64,000 nt of DNA from an uncultured Flavobacteriaceae bacterium (GCA_947493175.1 CANLQD010000001.1:682001-746000), one strand, 5' to 3'. Counted from the stretch's first letter, positions 24,073 to 34,527 are shown. Numbers and translations: made by a program. The notes: generated from the sequence alone by a model not told the origin.

Positions 24073-25971
24073 ATGAGCGACGCCATCAAACACGAATGCG
24101 GCATTTCGGTCATCCGATTGTTACGACCATTAAACTATTACAAGGAAAAGTACGGCACTGCTTTTTATGGGGTCAACAAAATGTACCTGATGATGGAAAA
24201 GCAGCACAACCGCGGGCAAGACGGTGCTGGTTTTGCAAGTATAAAGCTCGACATGCAGGCAGGGGAAAGGTACATGAGCAGAGTGCGCTCGGCGCAACAA
24301 CAGCCCATTCAGGATATTTTTGCCCAAATCAATGACCGTATCAATACGGCTCTTCAAGAACACCCTGAATACGAGAACGACGTAGCTTTGCAAAAAAAAC
24401 ATATTCCTTATATCGGGGAACTCTTGCTAGGCCATGTGCGATATGGAACGTTTGGCAAGAATAGTATTGAAAGTGTGCACCCTTTTTTACGGCAGAACAA
24501 CTGGATGCACCGTAACCTGATCGTAGCGGGCAATTTTAATATGACCAACGTACACGAGCTCTTTGACAATCTGGTACACCTTGGTCAGCATCCCAAAGAA
24601 ATGGCCGATACCGTAACGGTCATGGAAAAAATAGGACATTTTTTAGACGACGAGGTTGCCAAGCTTTATAAGCAAATCAAGAAAGAGGGGTACAACAAAA
24701 TGGAAGCATCCCCATTGATTGCAGAACGTTTAAAAGTGCATAAAATACTAAGACGGGCCGCTAAGAATTTTGATGGTGGTTTTGCCATGGCCGGCCTGTT
24801 AGGCCATGGAGATGCCTTTGTACTGCGAGATCCTGCCGGTATAAGACCTGCCTATTACTATAAAGATGACGAGATTGTTGCCGTAGCATCAGAACGGCCA
24901 GCGATTCAAACAGTATTTAATGTTCCCTACGAATCGGTAAAAGAATTGGAACCAGGGCATGCTATTGTTATCAAAAAAAGTGGGGATACCACCATTAAAG
25001 AAGTACTGGAACCTACTGAACGAAAGGCCTGTTCGTTCGAACGTATTTATTTCTCTCGAGGTAGTGACCAAGAGATCTATCAGGAGCGCAAAGAACTGGG
25101 CAAACTCATATTCCCTAAGATACTGTCGGCAATCAACAACGATATTCATAAAACAGTGTTTTCCTATATTCCAAATACGGCTGAAACCTCTTTCTTTGGA
25201 ATGGTTAAAGAGGCACAGAATTACCTTAACAAAAGAAAAGAAGAACAGATACTAGCTCTTGGCCCTAAGATTACCAGCGAACAATTACATGACATTCTAA
25301 AGGTGCGCCCACGTATTGAAAAAGTAGCCATAAAGGATGCCAAGCTACGTACCTTCATTACTCAGGATAGCAGCAGAAACGACTTGGTCGCCCATGTATA
25401 CGACATTTCCTATGGTTCCGTAGAAAAGGGGGATAATCTTGTAATTATCGATGATAGTATTGTTCGTGGTACCACCTTAAAGAACAGTATTCTTCGTATT
25501 CTTGACCGGCTTTCGCCAAAGAAAATCATTGTAGTATCCTCCGCGCCTCAGATACGTTATCCCGATTGCTATGGTATCGATATGGCAAAATTAGAAGATT
25601 TCATCGCTTTTAGAGCCGCCCACGAATTACATAGAGACCGTAATACCCTTCATCTGGTCGAGGGTATTTACCAAAAATGCCTACAACAAGTAACTACCAA
25701 AGATACCGAGGTCATTAACTATGTAAAGGAATTTTATGCGCCCTTCACGGCCGATGAACTATCTTTCAAAATCGGGGAGCTTCTAAGCCCAAAAGACATC
25801 AGGGCGGAAGTACAGATTATCTACCAAAGTATCGAGAACCTTCATCAGGCCTGCCCAAAAAATTTAGGTGATTGGTACTTCACTGGAAACTACCCCACGC
25901 CGGGAGGAAACCGCGTTGTAAACAGGGCATTCATCAACTTCTATGAAGGAAAAAATGAAAGGGCATACTGA
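24073..25971 (+). CDS. PurF-like amidophosphoribosyltransferase, long form
   Basis: This 632-residue protein has the Ntn glutaminase fold followed by a phosphoribosyltransferase domain, as in PurF, which makes phosphoribosylamine from PRPP and glutamine. The N terminus MSDAIKHECGISVIRLL places the nucleophile cysteine at position 9, so an 8-residue propeptide must be removed. QHNRGQDGAGFAS, LLGHVRYGTFG and the PRPP loop VIIDDSIVRGTTLKNSI (near residue 460) are all present. It is about 130 residues longer than typical PurF, with extra sequence in the glutaminase half and a C-terminal extension. It may be a paralogue of the main purF rather than the pathway enzyme. Confidence 0.87.
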   Translation: MSDAIKHECGISVIRLLRPLNYYKEKYGTAFYGVNKMYLMMEKQHNRGQDGAGFASIKLDMQAGERYMSRVRSAQQQPIQDIFAQINDRINTALQEHPEYENDVALQKKHIPYIGELLLGHVRYGTFGKNSIESVHPFLRQNNWMHRNLIVAGNFNMTNVHELFDNLVHLGQHPKEMADTVTVMEKIGHFLDDEVAKLYKQIKKEGYNKMEASPLIAERLKVHKILRRAAKNFDGGFAMAGLLGHGDAFVLRDPAGIRPAYYYKDDEIVAVASERPAIQTVFNVPYESVKELEPGHAIVIKKSGDTTIKEVLEPTERKACSFERIYFSRGSDQEIYQERKELGKLIFPKILSAINNDIHKTVFSYIPNTAETSFFGMVKEAQNYLNKRKEEQILALGPKITSEQLHDILKVRPRIEKVAIKDAKLRTFITQDSSRNDLVAHVYDISYGSVEKGDNLVIIDDSIVRGTTLKNSILRILDRLSPKKIIVVSSAPQIRYPDCYGIDMAKLEDFIAFRAAHELHRDRNTLHLVEGIYQKCLQQVTTKDTEVINYVKEFYAPFTADELSFKIGELLSPKDIRAEVQIIYQSIENLHQACPKNLGDWYFTGNYPTPGGNRVVNRAFINFYEGKNERAY

Positions 25972-26063
25972 CCATTTTATCGATAAAATACATCTATTTG
26001 TGCATTTCATCGATCATTTGAGGCTTTTGTCGTCTTTTTAATTTCAAAGGAGATTAGCCCACC

Positions 26064-26071
26064 TATTTTAG
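26064..26071 (+). promoter_or_regulatory. -7 box of small RNA copy A
   Basis: TATTTTAG, one mismatch from TAnnTTTG, begins exactly 13 nt before the conserved RNA sequence, as in the other three copies. Confidence 0.65.
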
Positions 26072-26076
26072 ACTTG

Positions 26077-26147
26077 CCATAGCATAAGTAGGTTAAGTTC
26101 ATGGTAAGATTTGGGGCAAAAAAGGTGGAGACTTCTCCACCTTTTTT
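26077..26147 (+). ncRNA. Small RNA of a four-copy tandem family, copy A
   Basis: This is a predicted 71-nt RNA with two parts. The first 39 nt (CCATAGCATAAGTAGG, then TTAAGTTCATGG, then TAAGATTTGGG) are shared with copies B, C and D with only one change in D. The second part is a terminator, here GGTGGAG-ACTT-CTCCACC followed by six T. The stem differs from those of B and C, but pairing is kept. The 5' part looks mostly single-stranded and carries TAAG three times. Its -7 box lies at 26064-26071. No protein is conserved between copies. Function unknown; a regulatory RNA acting through the invariant segment is the simplest idea. Confidence 0.8.
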
Positions 26148-26350
26148 ATTTTGGAAAGCTTTTTTTTGACTAAAAATATAGGTCTTGTGGCCAAGATACC
26201 AACCACTCAACTCCCACCTTTGGATCAAGGAAATCCTAGACAGAAAGCCCATATATCTTTATGCCATATTTGAATAGATAATACTCTCTGCACTTTAACC
26301 CATTAACTGGGATTTCGACCAAGATTTTTTTCATTGTATTCTTTCCCCTT

Positions 26351-26358
26351 TACATTTG
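26351..26358 (+). promoter_or_regulatory. -7 box of small RNA copy B
   Basis: TACATTTG, a perfect TAnnTTTG match, begins 13 nt before the conserved RNA sequence. The -33 position reads TTTT. Confidence 0.75.
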
Positions 26359-26363
26359 GAGAA

Positions 26364-26432
26364 CCATAGCATAAGTAGGTTAAGTTCATGGTAAGATTTG
26401 GGGAAAAAGGCGGGGCATTGCCCCGCCTTTTT
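26364..26432 (+). ncRNA. Small RNA of a four-copy tandem family, copy B
   Basis: This is a predicted 69-nt RNA. The 39-nt 5' segment is identical to copy A. The terminator is GGCGGGGC-ATT-GCCCCGCC with five T after it, so the stem has changed from copy A while all pairs are kept. B and C are identical through the stem. The flank from GGAGAA to the U run is also shared with C, suggesting a recent duplication. The spacer to copy A (about 215 nt) shows no other feature. Confidence 0.82.
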
Positions 26433-26749
26433 ATTTTCAGGAAGTAGCTTTATTCATCGTATGCAATTGACCTAAAAAAGGTTTCGCACAATAATGACCA
26501 AGCCGTGTTTCCCCATACTTGCCACACCGCTAAACATCCAATCCCTTATCTCGTTGAATGTTCAAATAATCATTTCGCACACCGCACGGTCGTCACAAAA
26601 CTTTCTTAAAATCCACTACAAGCTATCTGCTTATGAATATAGTTGTATCTCTTTTCGCTCGTTTTTATAAGACAATATGTTTTGCCAAGTATTTCATCTG
26701 TTTATATGTTCGTTTATCTAAAACCTTTTCGCCACGGCCGATTTCGCTC

Positions 26750-26757
26750 TATTTTTG
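26750..26757 (+). promoter_or_regulatory. -7 box of small RNA copy C
   Basis: TATTTTTG, a perfect TAnnTTTG match, begins 13 nt before the conserved RNA sequence. TTTC at 26727-26730 sits at the -33 position with a 19-nt spacer. Confidence 0.75.
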
Positions 26758-26762
26758 GAGAA

Positions 26763-26831
26763 CCATAGCATAAGTAGGTTAAGTTCATGGTAAGATTTGG
26801 GGAAAAAGGCGGGGCATTGCCCCGCCTTTTT
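26763..26831 (+). ncRNA. Small RNA of a four-copy tandem family, copy C
   Basis: This is a predicted 69-nt RNA identical to copy B in both the conserved 5' segment and the GGCGGGGC/GCCCCGCC terminator. The upstream spacer (about 330 nt from copy B) is unrelated to the other spacers, so only the RNA gene and the few bases before it have been kept. This argues for selection on the transcript rather than for a recent long tandem duplication. Confidence 0.82.
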
Positions 26832-26954
26832 ATTTTCCAAAACCCCAGTAATTAACAAGGTTAACCTCACTTTTAGTGTATTTCCTTCAATATCTTCCCA
26901 ACAAAAAACACTTAAATTTTCTTAAATTTTCTTTTTTATTTCCCACAATACCAG

Positions 26955-26962
26955 TAATTTAG
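26955..26962 (+). promoter_or_regulatory. -7 box of small RNA copy D
   Basis: TAATTTAG, one mismatch from TAnnTTTG, begins 13 nt before the conserved RNA sequence. TTTT occupies the -33 position. Confidence 0.65.
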
Positions 26963-26967
26963 TGCTG

Positions 26968-27037
26968 CCATAGCATAAGTAGGTTAAGTTTATGGTAAGA
27001 TTTGGGACGAAAAGGGTGGAGACTTCTCCGCCCTTTT
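26968..27037 (+). ncRNA. Small RNA of a four-copy tandem family, copy D
   Basis: This is the most divergent copy, about 70 nt. The 5' segment has a single C-to-T change (GTTTATGG instead of GTTCATGG). The linker is GGGACG, and the terminator stem is GGGTGGAG-ACTT-CTCCGCCC, including one G-T pair, then TTTTCT. Pairing is kept although the stem sequence differs from both the A and B/C types. It lies 35 nt before the methyltransferase pseudogene. Confidence 0.78.
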
Positions 27038-27072
27038 CTATTTTTCATCGATCTCGTAATTAGGTGATTACC

Positions 27073-27760
27073 ATGTTTGTAAAGAATCATTACGACCATC
27101 ATCTAGGGAATTTTTATTCATGGATGATCGGGGATTTCCACACAAATCGACAAAAATTCGAGCGTTTTCTTCGCAGCAAACAAATCAAACCTCTTTTGCA
27201 TAAGAAAGCTATGGACTTCGGTGCAGGTCACGGCTGTCGATTTTAACCTCCAGTTATTAAGGCAACCTCATATCAATACCAAAGAGCTCCCGGTCAAAAT
27301 TATCGAGGAGGATATTCGTAATGTACTTCGATTTAGCGCACTACAACCTGAATTGATCATATGTTGGGGAGATACGTTGAGTCACTTGGAGAATGCATCT
27401 GAAATAAAAGAATTCCTGAGAGATTGCTCCTAAGTATTGGCGCCGACCGGAAAATTAGTCCTGTCTTTCAGGGATTACACAAAAGAACTAACAGGCAATC
27501 AGCGATTTATTCCAATCAAAAGTGATGACTCCCGAATACGGACCTGTTTTCTAGAGCACGTTGAAAACACCGTGGAGGTTACCGATTTATTATACGAGAA
27601 GACGAATGGGGAATGGGTTCTAAAAGCAAGCTCTTATCATAAAGTAATCACAGATAGCAAAGAGATTGTAAAGCACCTCAAATCAATAGGTTTGCAAATC
27701 ATGTTCAAAGAAGAGCAGAACGGTATGGTCACCATGATGGTCATGAAGTCCTCCCTATAG
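27073..27760 (+). pseudogene. Decayed class I SAM-dependent methyltransferase
   Basis: Three pieces of one methyltransferase are visible. The first frame (from ATG 27073) runs to motif I, AMDFGAGHG, then ends after a frame change near 27225-27240. The second frame resumes at VTAVDFNLQLL, the next conserved strand, so a piece between motif I and this strand has been deleted by a length not divisible by three. This frame reads LIICWGDTLSHLEN and meets an in-frame TAA at 27431-27433. The same frame then continues with APTGKLVLSFRDY to 27760. A deletion, a frameshift and a nonsense codon together mean that the gene is dead. Confidence 0.85.
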
Positions 27761-27815
27761 TTATACCCACTCCAAAAACGGCTATCTGCGCACCACAAAA
27801 AAAGTATGGGGAAAC

Positions 27816-27852
27816 CAAAAAGCCATGCTACGTTATACGCAGCATGGCCTTT
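27816..27852 (-). terminator. Terminator of the superoxide dismutase gene
   Basis: GCCATGCT (27822-27829) pairs with AGCATGGC (27841-27848), extended by two more pairs. The minus-strand product ends in TTTTTGGTTT. It lies 28 nt past the stop. Confidence 0.8.
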
Positions 27853-27879
27853 GTAACATTTAGTTGTTTGTGGTTTCGT

Positions 27880-28488
27880 TTACTTATTCGCTTCGTAAAG
27901 CGCAGCCACTTTTTCCCAGTTGATTACATTGAAAAAAGCACTCACATAGTCAGGTCTTCTGTTCTGATAGTTCAAATAGTACGCATGTTCCCAGACATCC
28001 AAACCTAGAATTGGAAAACCGCCACAACCCGTCTCGGGCATTAATGGGTTATCTTGGTTCGGAGTTGAGCATACTTCCAATTTTCCCCCTTTGTGCACAC
28101 ACAACCATGCCCAGCCAGAACCAAATCGTGTTCCTGCCGCAGCGCTGAACTTTTCTTTAAAAGCATCGAAAGAGCCAAAAGAATCATTGATAGCATCTGC
28201 CAAGGTACCAGAAGGGTTTCCTCCCCCATTTGGTGACATAATCTCCCAAAAAAGGGAATGGTTGTAAAAACCCCCACCGTTATTGCGAACAGCTCCGTTC
28301 GACATGTCCAAACCAGTTAATATATCTTCAATGGATTTAGAGGCAAGATCGGTGCCTTCGATAGCGCCGTTCAGTTTCGTAGTGTATCCGTTATGATGTT
28401 TGGTATGGTGAATCTCCATCGTACGGGCATCGATATGTGGTTCCAATGCATCATACGCATAGGGTAAATTCGGTAATTCAAAAGCCAT
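27880..28488 (-). CDS. Superoxide dismutase, Fe/Mn family
   Basis: This 202-residue metalloenzyme dismutates superoxide to peroxide and oxygen in the cytoplasm. Metal ligands are His27 ([12 protein letters not shown]), a histidine in [10 protein letters not shown], and the aspartate and histidine in [18 protein letters not shown] near residue 164. Length and motif order are normal. I cannot decide between iron and manganese from sequence alone. It is a single-gene unit with a promoter-like box at 28525-28532 and a terminator past the stop. Confidence 0.96.
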   Translation of the reverse strand: MAFELPNLPYAYDALEPHIDARTMEIHHTKHHNGYTTKLNGAIEGTDLASKSIEDILTGLDMSNGAVRNNGGGFYNHSLFWEIMSPNGGGNPSGTLADAINDSFGSFDAFKEKFSAAAGTRFGSGWAWLCVHKGGKLEVCSTPNQDNPLMPETGCGGFPILGLDVWEHAYYLNYQNRRPDYVSAFFNVINWEKVAALYEANK

Positions 28489-28524
28489 AATTCCTTAGTT
28501 TTTAAGTTAAAAAATACTGTTTAA

Positions 28525-28532
28525 CAAAATTA
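28525..28532 (-). promoter_or_regulatory. Predicted -7 box of the superoxide dismutase gene
   Basis: TAATTTTG on the minus strand matches TAnnTTTG exactly, about 37 nt before the ATG at 28488. A TTTG lies upstream but at shorter than usual spacing. Confidence 0.45.
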
Positions 28533-28760
28533 CATTTTTTAACAAACATATTTCTTTAATAATTTGTTAAGACACCCTCTCTTTTGTATCCGATAAGACC
28601 TGTTTTTAGTTTTAAAGAGTTTTTAAACGATTCTAGGACTTTCCTATTAAAAAGAACGGGCGACCTTTTGACCTGCTCCAATATGCTTCCAAGCAAACAA
28701 CAGCAGTTGCCTAAATGATGACAATACCATGGGAAAACCTGATATTTGTATTAAAAAGAG

Positions 28761-31700
28761 GTGACGGATAGCCCATTTAAAATATATAGTGCCTCGGCAG
28801 GGTCTGGCAAAACCTATACCCTCACCAAGGAATACCTTAAAATTATTCTTTCCACTCCCAGAAGTTTTGGCAACATCCTTGCCCTCACTTTTACCAACAA
28901 AGCTGTAGGTGAGATGAAACATCGTATTTTGAGCAGCCTTTCCGAGTTTGGGAATACGTTCAATGATGATGAGGCGAATGCTTTGTTCCTAGAAGTAAAA
29001 AGGGAATTGGGCCTTAATACGGATACACTTCGAAAAAGGTCAAAAGACACCTTGAAAGAAATACTTCACAACTACGCTTTTTTTGATATTTCAACAATTG
29101 ATAAATTCACCCATCGCCTAATTCGAACTTTTGCAAAGGATCTAAAAATTCCGCAGAACTTTGAGGTAGTACTCGATAATGAACTATTGCTAAATGAAGC
29201 CGTCTCCCGACTCTTGCTCAAGGCTGGTCACGACCCTTTGATGACCAAGGTGCTGATTCAATTTGCTTTTGAAAAAATCGATGACGATAAGAGTTGGGAC
29301 ATTGCCCTTGATCTACAGAAAATAGGGAAACTACTATTCAACGAGAATCATGCCGTACACTTAGATAAGCTGAGAGGCAAGGGAGTAATGGAATTCCTTG
29401 AGCTCCAAAAACTACTTCAAGCCCATATTAAAAAGAATGCCGAAAAAATAGTTGACAAGGCAAAAGAGGTCCTGAATCTTCTAGAAAACAACAATCTGGA
29501 ATTCGGCGATTTTACCGGAGGCTATTTCCCCAAATACGTTCAAAAGATTTCTGGCGGAGATTTAAATCTAGATTTCGACACTTCTTGGAGGGCCGATTTT
29601 GGTAATCGCCCCTTGTATAACAAATCTTGTCCCGAACAGACCAAAGTTATCATTGATCGACTCATGCCGAGCTTCATCGCTTCTTTCGCTTTTATCAAGA
29701 AGCACTTTTACGATGTGGCACTTTTAAAAAATGCCTACGGTAATCTGGTACCGCTAACGGTGTTAAACAGTTTACAGGAAGAAGTGAAACGGCTACAAGA
29801 AGAACGCGATCAACTTTCTATCTCGGATTTTAATACCCTAATTTCCAAAGAAATCAAAGACCAACCGGCCCCTTTTATTTATGAACGATTGGGAGAAAAA
29901 TATCGACATTATTTCATTGATGAGTTTCAAGACACTTCTACGATGCAATGGGAGAACCTGATTCCGTTGATCGGCAATGCGCTGGAAAGTCAGGATGACC
30001 AAGGGAGTATTGGGTCCCTATTTTTGGTAGGTGATGCCAAGCAGGCCATTTATCGGTGGCGGGGAGGGAAGGCCGAGCAATTCATCGATCTGATTACAGG
30101 CCAGGCAAATCCTTTTACTATTCCCCCGAAAGTAGCTGCACTTCCCACCAACTATCGCAGCCACGAGGAAATAGTTCGCTTCACCAACGATTTCTTCACG
30201 ACCACGGCTCCTTTTTTAAACAATCAACTATACGAAGCGCTTTTTACCAAAGGAAACCAACAGCTGTCAAATGCCAAAAAAGGGGGGTATGTACAACTAG
30301 TATTCATTGATGAGGAAGATGGCGAAGACAAAAACATACTATACGGCAATACAACGGTGGCGATTCTAGACCAAGTGTTAAAAAAAGGATATGCATTCGG
30401 GGATGTTTGCATTTTAGTACGGAACAATAGGGAAGGGGTGGCTTTGGCCGATATGCTTACACAACAACAAATTCCCGTTGTTTCATCTGAAAGCCTGTTG
30501 CTGCAAAGTAGCGAAGAAGTTCGATTTCTTGTAGATCTCTTACGATACCAAAACCAACCCGATGATCTGGCGATAGGCTACAAGGTGCTATCCTACCTTT
30601 CTAAATCAAAAGAAAATCGTCATGAATTTATGACCGCTGCTTTGTCGAGAGTCGATGCTGTTTTAAAAAGTGAATACCATTACGACCTAGCTTTGATGAA
30701 ACAAAAATCGGTCTATGACAGTCTTGAATTGGCCATTAAGCAGTTCTCTTTGAACGAAGCGTCGGGAGCCTATTTGCTTTTTTTCATGGATGCCGTATTA
30801 GACGTAGAACAAAAAGAAGGAACTGGGATTCAAACTTTTTTAGACTACTGGGAAAAGAAAAAAGACAGTTTGGGGTTAAGTGCTCCGGCACATTTGAACG
30901 CTGTACAGATAATGACCGTTCACAAGGCAAAAGGTCTCGAATTCCCCATTGTTATTTTCCCATATGCGAACGAGTACCTTTATAAACGAATGGAAAAGAA
31001 GCTCTGGTTACCGGTTGACCCCGCTGCATATCAAGGATTTGATGAACTTCTGGTCAATGAAAAAAAGGAAGTGCTTCAATATGGGGAAACAGCTCAAACA
31101 CAGTATATCGATGAGGAACATAAAATGGAGCTAGATGCCTTTAATGTGCTTTACGTAGCGCTCACCCGTGCTGAAAAGGCATTATATATCATCTCTAAAA
31201 AGCAACTTGATAAGAAAGGCGCCCATAACACGGACTATTACTCAGGACTATTCATCCACTACCTACAAGAGAAAGGTATTTGGAATAGCGATCAGGACCA
31301 CTACGGTTTTGGAGAACTTCAAGGGACCGTTACAGAGACGCTTGGAATGCCAAAGGATATCTCCTATAGTTATACCCATAAAGAAAGACCTGGATTTAGC
31401 ATTTTGACAACCGCCGGAAATCTGTGGGATACGGAAAGGGAAACGGCCCTATCACGAGGTAATTTGGTACACCATGCCATGGGACTGTTAGAAACCGCAG
31501 CCGATATTGATATGGTATTGCAAATGCTTTCGCGCAAAGGGGATGTATCGCACGATGAGCTGGCCCTACTGCGTACTACCATTGAACAAATTGTGCAACA
31601 TCCTAAATTAGCTCCTTACTATCAAGCATCGAAACGTATCATCAATGAAAGGGATATCATGACAGCCGGTGGTCAAGTACTTCGTCCAGATAGGCTCTTC

Positions 31701-31868
31701 TTCGACGGTGATAGGGTAACGATACTCGACTACAAAACCGGTAGAAAAAGCACCTCATACCATCAACAATTATACGAGTATGGCGAAGCATTGCAGGCAA
31801 TGGGGTACCTTGTCGAAAACAAGATCATTATCTATATTGACGAAACTATTACACCTGAATTTATATAA
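28761..31868 (+). CDS. AddA/RecB-like UvrD helicase with C-terminal nuclease domain
   Basis: This 1035-residue superfamily 1 helicase has Walker [13 protein letters not shown] (residues 11-22), Walker [14 protein letters not shown] near 386, [39 protein letters not shown] near 715 and [13 protein letters not shown]. The C terminus has a RecB/PD-(D/E)XK nuclease region with the aspartate in [20 protein letters not shown] near 987 and QQLYEYGEA. With the AddB-like protein at 34600 it would process double-strand breaks for recombination. A GTG start at 28761 is used. kbl follows 11 nt downstream. Confidence 0.92.
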   Translation: MTDSPFKIYSASAGSGKTYTLTKEYLKIILSTPRSFGNILALTFTNKAVGEMKHRILSSLSEFGNTFNDDEANALFLEVKRELGLNTDTLRKRSKDTLKEILHNYAFFDISTIDKFTHRLIRTFAKDLKIPQNFEVVLDNELLLNEAVSRLLLKAGHDPLMTKVLIQFAFEKIDDDKSWDIALDLQKIGKLLFNENHAVHLDKLRGKGVMEFLELQKLLQAHIKKNAEKIVDKAKEVLNLLENNNLEFGDFTGGYFPKYVQKISGGDLNLDFDTSWRADFGNRPLYNKSCPEQTKVIIDRLMPSFIASFAFIKKHFYDVALLKNAYGNLVPLTVLNSLQEEVKRLQEERDQLSISDFNTLISKEIKDQPAPFIYERLGEKYRHYFIDEFQDTSTMQWENLIPLIGNALESQDDQGSIGSLFLVGDAKQAIYRWRGGKAEQFIDLITGQANPFTIPPKVAALPTNYRSHEEIVRFTNDFFTTTAPFLNNQLYEALFTKGNQQLSNAKKGGYVQLVFIDEEDGEDKNILYGNTTVAILDQVLKKGYAFGDVCILVRNNREGVALADMLTQQQIPVVSSESLLLQSSEEVRFLVDLLRYQNQPDDLAIGYKVLSYLSKSKENRHEFMTAALSRVDAVLKSEYHYDLALMKQKSVYDSLELAIKQFSLNEASGAYLLFFMDAVLDVEQKEGTGIQTFLDYWEKKKDSLGLSAPAHLNAVQIMTVHKAKGLEFPIVIFPYANEYLYKRMEKKLWLPVDPAAYQGFDELLVNEKKEVLQYGETAQTQYIDEEHKMELDAFNVLYVALTRAEKALYIISKKQLDKKGAHNTDYYSGLFIHYLQEKGIWNSDQDHYGFGELQGTVTETLGMPKDISYSYTHKERPGFSILTTAGNLWDTERETALSRGNLVHHAMGLLETAADIDMVLQMLSRKGDVSHDELALLRTTIEQIVQHPKLAPYYQASKRIINERDIMTAGGQVLRPDRLFFDGDRVTILDYKTGRKSTSYHQQLYEYGEALQAMGYLVENKIIIYIDETITPEFI

Positions 31869-31879
31869 AAACTAAACGC

Positions 31880-33073
31880 ATGTACGGAAAACTAAAGGAA
31901 CACCTACAAAAAGAATTGGAGCAGATCAAAGAAGACGGGCTTTACAAAAAGGAACGCATCATTACTTCGCCGCAAGATGCCGTCATCAAGATTGCTACCG
32001 GGGAGGAGGTCATTAATTTTTGTGCCAATAATTACCTAGGGCTTTCGTCCCATCCCGATGTCATCAAGGCGGCAAAAGACACTTTGGATTCGCACGGCTT
32101 TGGTATGTCTTCGGTTCGTTTCATTTGCGGCACCCAGGATATACATAAAGAACTGGAGCAAAAAATCGCCGATTTCTACGGCACGGAAGATACCATATTA
32201 TATGCCGCGGCCTTTGACGCAAACGGCGGGGTATTTGAACCTCTATTAACCGCAGATGACGCCATTATATCCGATTCGCTCAACCACGCCTCGATCATCG
32301 ATGGCGTTCGCCTTTGTAAAGCAAAACGATACCGGTATGCGAATAGTGATATGGCCGATTTGGAAGCCCAACTAAAACAGGCCAACGCAGACGGCGCGCG
32401 TTTTAAAATTATTGTAACGGATGGTGTGTTCTCTATGGATGGCCTGGTGGCCCCCTTGGATACTATATGTGACCTTGCCGAACAGTACGATGCCCTTGTT
32501 ATGATCGATGAATGCCATGCAACTGGATTTATCGGGGAAACAGGTCGCGGTACGTTGGAAGAAAAAGGAGTCATGGGCCGAATCGATATCGTTACCGGCA
32601 CCTTGGGAAAAGCATTGGGAGGAGCTATGGGCGGTTATACCACCGGCAAAAAGGAAATCATCGAAATACTGAGACAACGCTCAAGACCTTACTTGTTTTC
32701 CAACTCCTTGGCACCGGCTATTGTCGGAGCATCTATCAAGGTTTTTGAAATGCTCGGCGAAGACACGACCCTAAGAGATCAACTCCAAAAAAATACCGAT
32801 TACTTTAAAAAAGGTATGAAAGCTGCAGGTTTTGATATCATCGATGGAGATTCGGCCATTGTACCCGTAATGCTCTATGATGCCAAACTCTCACAAGATA
32901 TGGCGAACCTCCTTCTAGCCGAGGGCATTTATGTAATCGGTTTCTTTTACCCGGTCGTACCAAAGGGAAAAGCACGTATACGGGTGCAGTTATCCGCCGC
33001 ACATACCAAGGAACATTTAGACAAGGCAATCAATGCTTTTATCAAGGTGGGAAAATCTCTAAATATCGTTTAA
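31880..33073 (+). CDS. kbl: Glycine C-acetyltransferase (2-amino-3-ketobutyrate CoA ligase)
   Basis: This 397-residue PLP enzyme of the alpha-oxoamine synthase family cleaves 2-amino-3-ketobutyrate with CoA to glycine and acetyl-CoA in threonine breakdown. It has [18 protein letters not shown], the [17 protein letters not shown] motif and the PLP lysine in [15 protein letters not shown] near residue 241. The N terminus [20 protein letters not shown] matches Kbl rather than BioF or serine palmitoyltransferase. It starts 11 nt after the helicase gene. No threonine dehydrogenase is adjacent. Confidence 0.94.
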   Translation: MYGKLKEHLQKELEQIKEDGLYKKERIITSPQDAVIKIATGEEVINFCANNYLGLSSHPDVIKAAKDTLDSHGFGMSSVRFICGTQDIHKELEQKIADFYGTEDTILYAAAFDANGGVFEPLLTADDAIISDSLNHASIIDGVRLCKAKRYRYANSDMADLEAQLKQANADGARFKIIVTDGVFSMDGLVAPLDTICDLAEQYDALVMIDECHATGFIGETGRGTLEEKGVMGRIDIVTGTLGKALGGAMGGYTTGKKEIIEILRQRSRPYLFSNSLAPAIVGASIKVFEMLGEDTTLRDQLQKNTDYFKKGMKAAGFDIIDGDSAIVPVMLYDAKLSQDMANLLLAEGIYVIGFFYPVVPKGKARIRVQLSAAHTKEHLDKAINAFIKVGKSLNIV

Positions 33074-33121
33074 ATGCGCTATTTACCCCCTGAAATGCAA
33101 CAAAAAAAATAAACAATTGAT

Positions 33122-33152
33122 TTTGTTAATAATAATTAACAACTTACATTTG
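33122..33152 (+). promoter_or_regulatory. Consensus Bacteroidetes promoter of the OmpA-family gene
   Basis: TTTG (33122-33125), a 19-nt spacer and TACATTTG (33145-33152) give a perfect TTTG-N19-TAnnTTTG. The start codon at 33187 follows an A-rich leader of about 30 nt. This is the best promoter in the window and fits a highly expressed outer-membrane protein. Confidence 0.85.
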
Positions 33153-33180
33153 CTGCTGATAAACACTTAAACTTAAAAAT

Positions 33181-34527
33181 TTGAACATGAAACATCTTAG
33201 CAAATTATTGATTGCTGCCCTGCTTTTTGTAGGTTTTAACAGCATGCAAGCTCAAGACGAAAATAACCCTTGGCAGGTTAGTTTTGGGGTAAATGCCATA
33301 GACACCTATCCTACGGGTGATGGAAGTTCCTTCGGAAACGAATTGTTCAATGTGAACGATCACTGGAATGTTCTTCCTTCCATATCGTACATTGGCGTTT
33401 CCCGGTCCATAGGAGATGGTTTTTCTGTGGGTGCTAGAGGTTCTTTAAATAGAATATCAAAATTAGGCGACACACGTGTTGATGACCTTTCTCACTACGC
33501 TATTGATGGTACCGTTAAATATGCCTTCCTCAAGAATACCGTTGTTGATCCTTTCTTGGAAGTCGGTGGTGGATACACTTGGGTAGACGAAATTGGTGCT
33601 GGTACGGTAAATGCCGGAGTAGGTGCTAACTTCTGGTTCACAGAAAACATTGGTCTTACCTTACAGATGACTTACAAGCACGCTTTCGAAGATTACGGCG
33701 TAAAGCACTGGCAACATTTGGCCGGTCTTGCTGTTAAGTTCGGAGGAACCGATACAGATGGTGACGGTATTTATGACAAAGACGATGCTTGTCCTGAAGT
33801 GGCTGGTTTGGAAGCTTTCAACGGTTGTCCTGATGCTGATGGTGATGGTATCGAGGATAGTAAAGATAGCTGCCCGAACGAAGCTGGTTCTCAAGAAATG
33901 AACGGTTGTCCTGATGCTGATGGCGATGGTGTTGCCGATAAAGATGATGCTTGTCCTAGCGAAGCCGGATTGGCTAACTTGGCAGGTTGTCCTGATGCTG
34001 ACGGTGATGGTGTTGCCGACAAAGATGATGAATGTCCGAATGAAGCAGGTCCTGCTGAAAACAAAGGATGCCCATGGCCAGACAAAGATGGTGACAGTGT
34101 ATTGGACAAAGATGATAACTGTCCTGATGTTGCCGGTACTGTTGCCAACAACGGTTGTCCTGAAGTAACTGAAGAAGTTCAAAAGCAATTGAACGACTAC
34201 GCGAAGACTATCTTGTTTGATACCGGACGTTCTTCCTTGAAGCCTGAATCTACTGCAGTATTCGTAGATATCATCCGAATCTTGAACGAGTATCCTACTG
34301 CTAAATTTGCCGTAGAAGGACACACTGATAGTTCAGGTGGTGCGAAGACCAACCAAAGACTTTCTGAAGAAAGAGCAAACGCCGTAAGAGACTTCTTGAT
34401 TGCAGAAGGTGTTGGTGCCGATCGTTTGACTGCTGCCGGTTACGGTGAAGACAGACCAATCGCTGACAATAAGACTTCTAAAGGAAGAAGAGAAAATAGA
34501 AGGGTAGAAATCAACTTGATCAAGTAA
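33181..34527 (+). CDS. OmpA family outer-membrane protein with TSP type-3 repeats
   Basis: This 448-residue protein begins with a Sec signal ([20 protein letters not shown], ending AQ); translation most likely starts at the ATG at 33187. Residues of about 25-190 form an outer-membrane barrel. Five calcium-binding thrombospondin type-3 repeats follow ([30 protein letters not shown] and so on, to about 335). A C-terminal OmpA peptidoglycan-binding domain follows ([46 protein letters not shown]). It anchors the outer membrane to the wall. The repeats are alike at DNA level (about 33750-34160). It has a perfect promoter and a strong terminator. Confidence 0.95.
   Translation: MNMKHLSKLLIAALLFVGFNSMQAQDENNPWQVSFGVNAIDTYPTGDGSSFGNELFNVNDHWNVLPSISYIGVSRSIGDGFSVGARGSLNRISKLGDTRVDDLSHYAIDGTVKYAFLKNTVVDPFLEVGGGYTWVDEIGAGTVNAGVGANFWFTENIGLTLQMTYKHAFEDYGVKHWQHLAGLAVKFGGTDTDGDGIYDKDDACPEVAGLEAFNGCPDADGDGIEDSKDSCPNEAGSQEMNGCPDADGDGVADKDDACPSEAGLANLAGCPDADGDGVADKDDECPNEAGPAENKGCPWPDKDGDSVLDKDDNCPDVAGTVANNGCPEVTEEVQKQLNDYAKTILFDTGRSSLKPESTAVFVDIIRILNEYPTAKFAVEGHTDSSGGAKTNQRLSEERANAVRDFLIAEGVGADRLTAAGYGEDRPIADNKTSKGRRENRRVEINLIK

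Noticed and set aside
26007..26252. 81-codon minus-strand frame
   Set aside because: It runs antisense through small RNA copy A and its terminator and has no protein features.
26387..26440. Small peptide starting at the ATG inside each small RNA (MVRFG...)
   Set aside because: The ATG is conserved, but the frame runs through the terminator stem, where the copies differ and downstream residues are not conserved.
26077..27037. CRISPR-like array
   Set aside because: Four similar units with spacers of about 130 to 330 nt, each unit holding a promoter-like box and terminator, do not fit CRISPR repeat size or spacing, and there are no cas genes.
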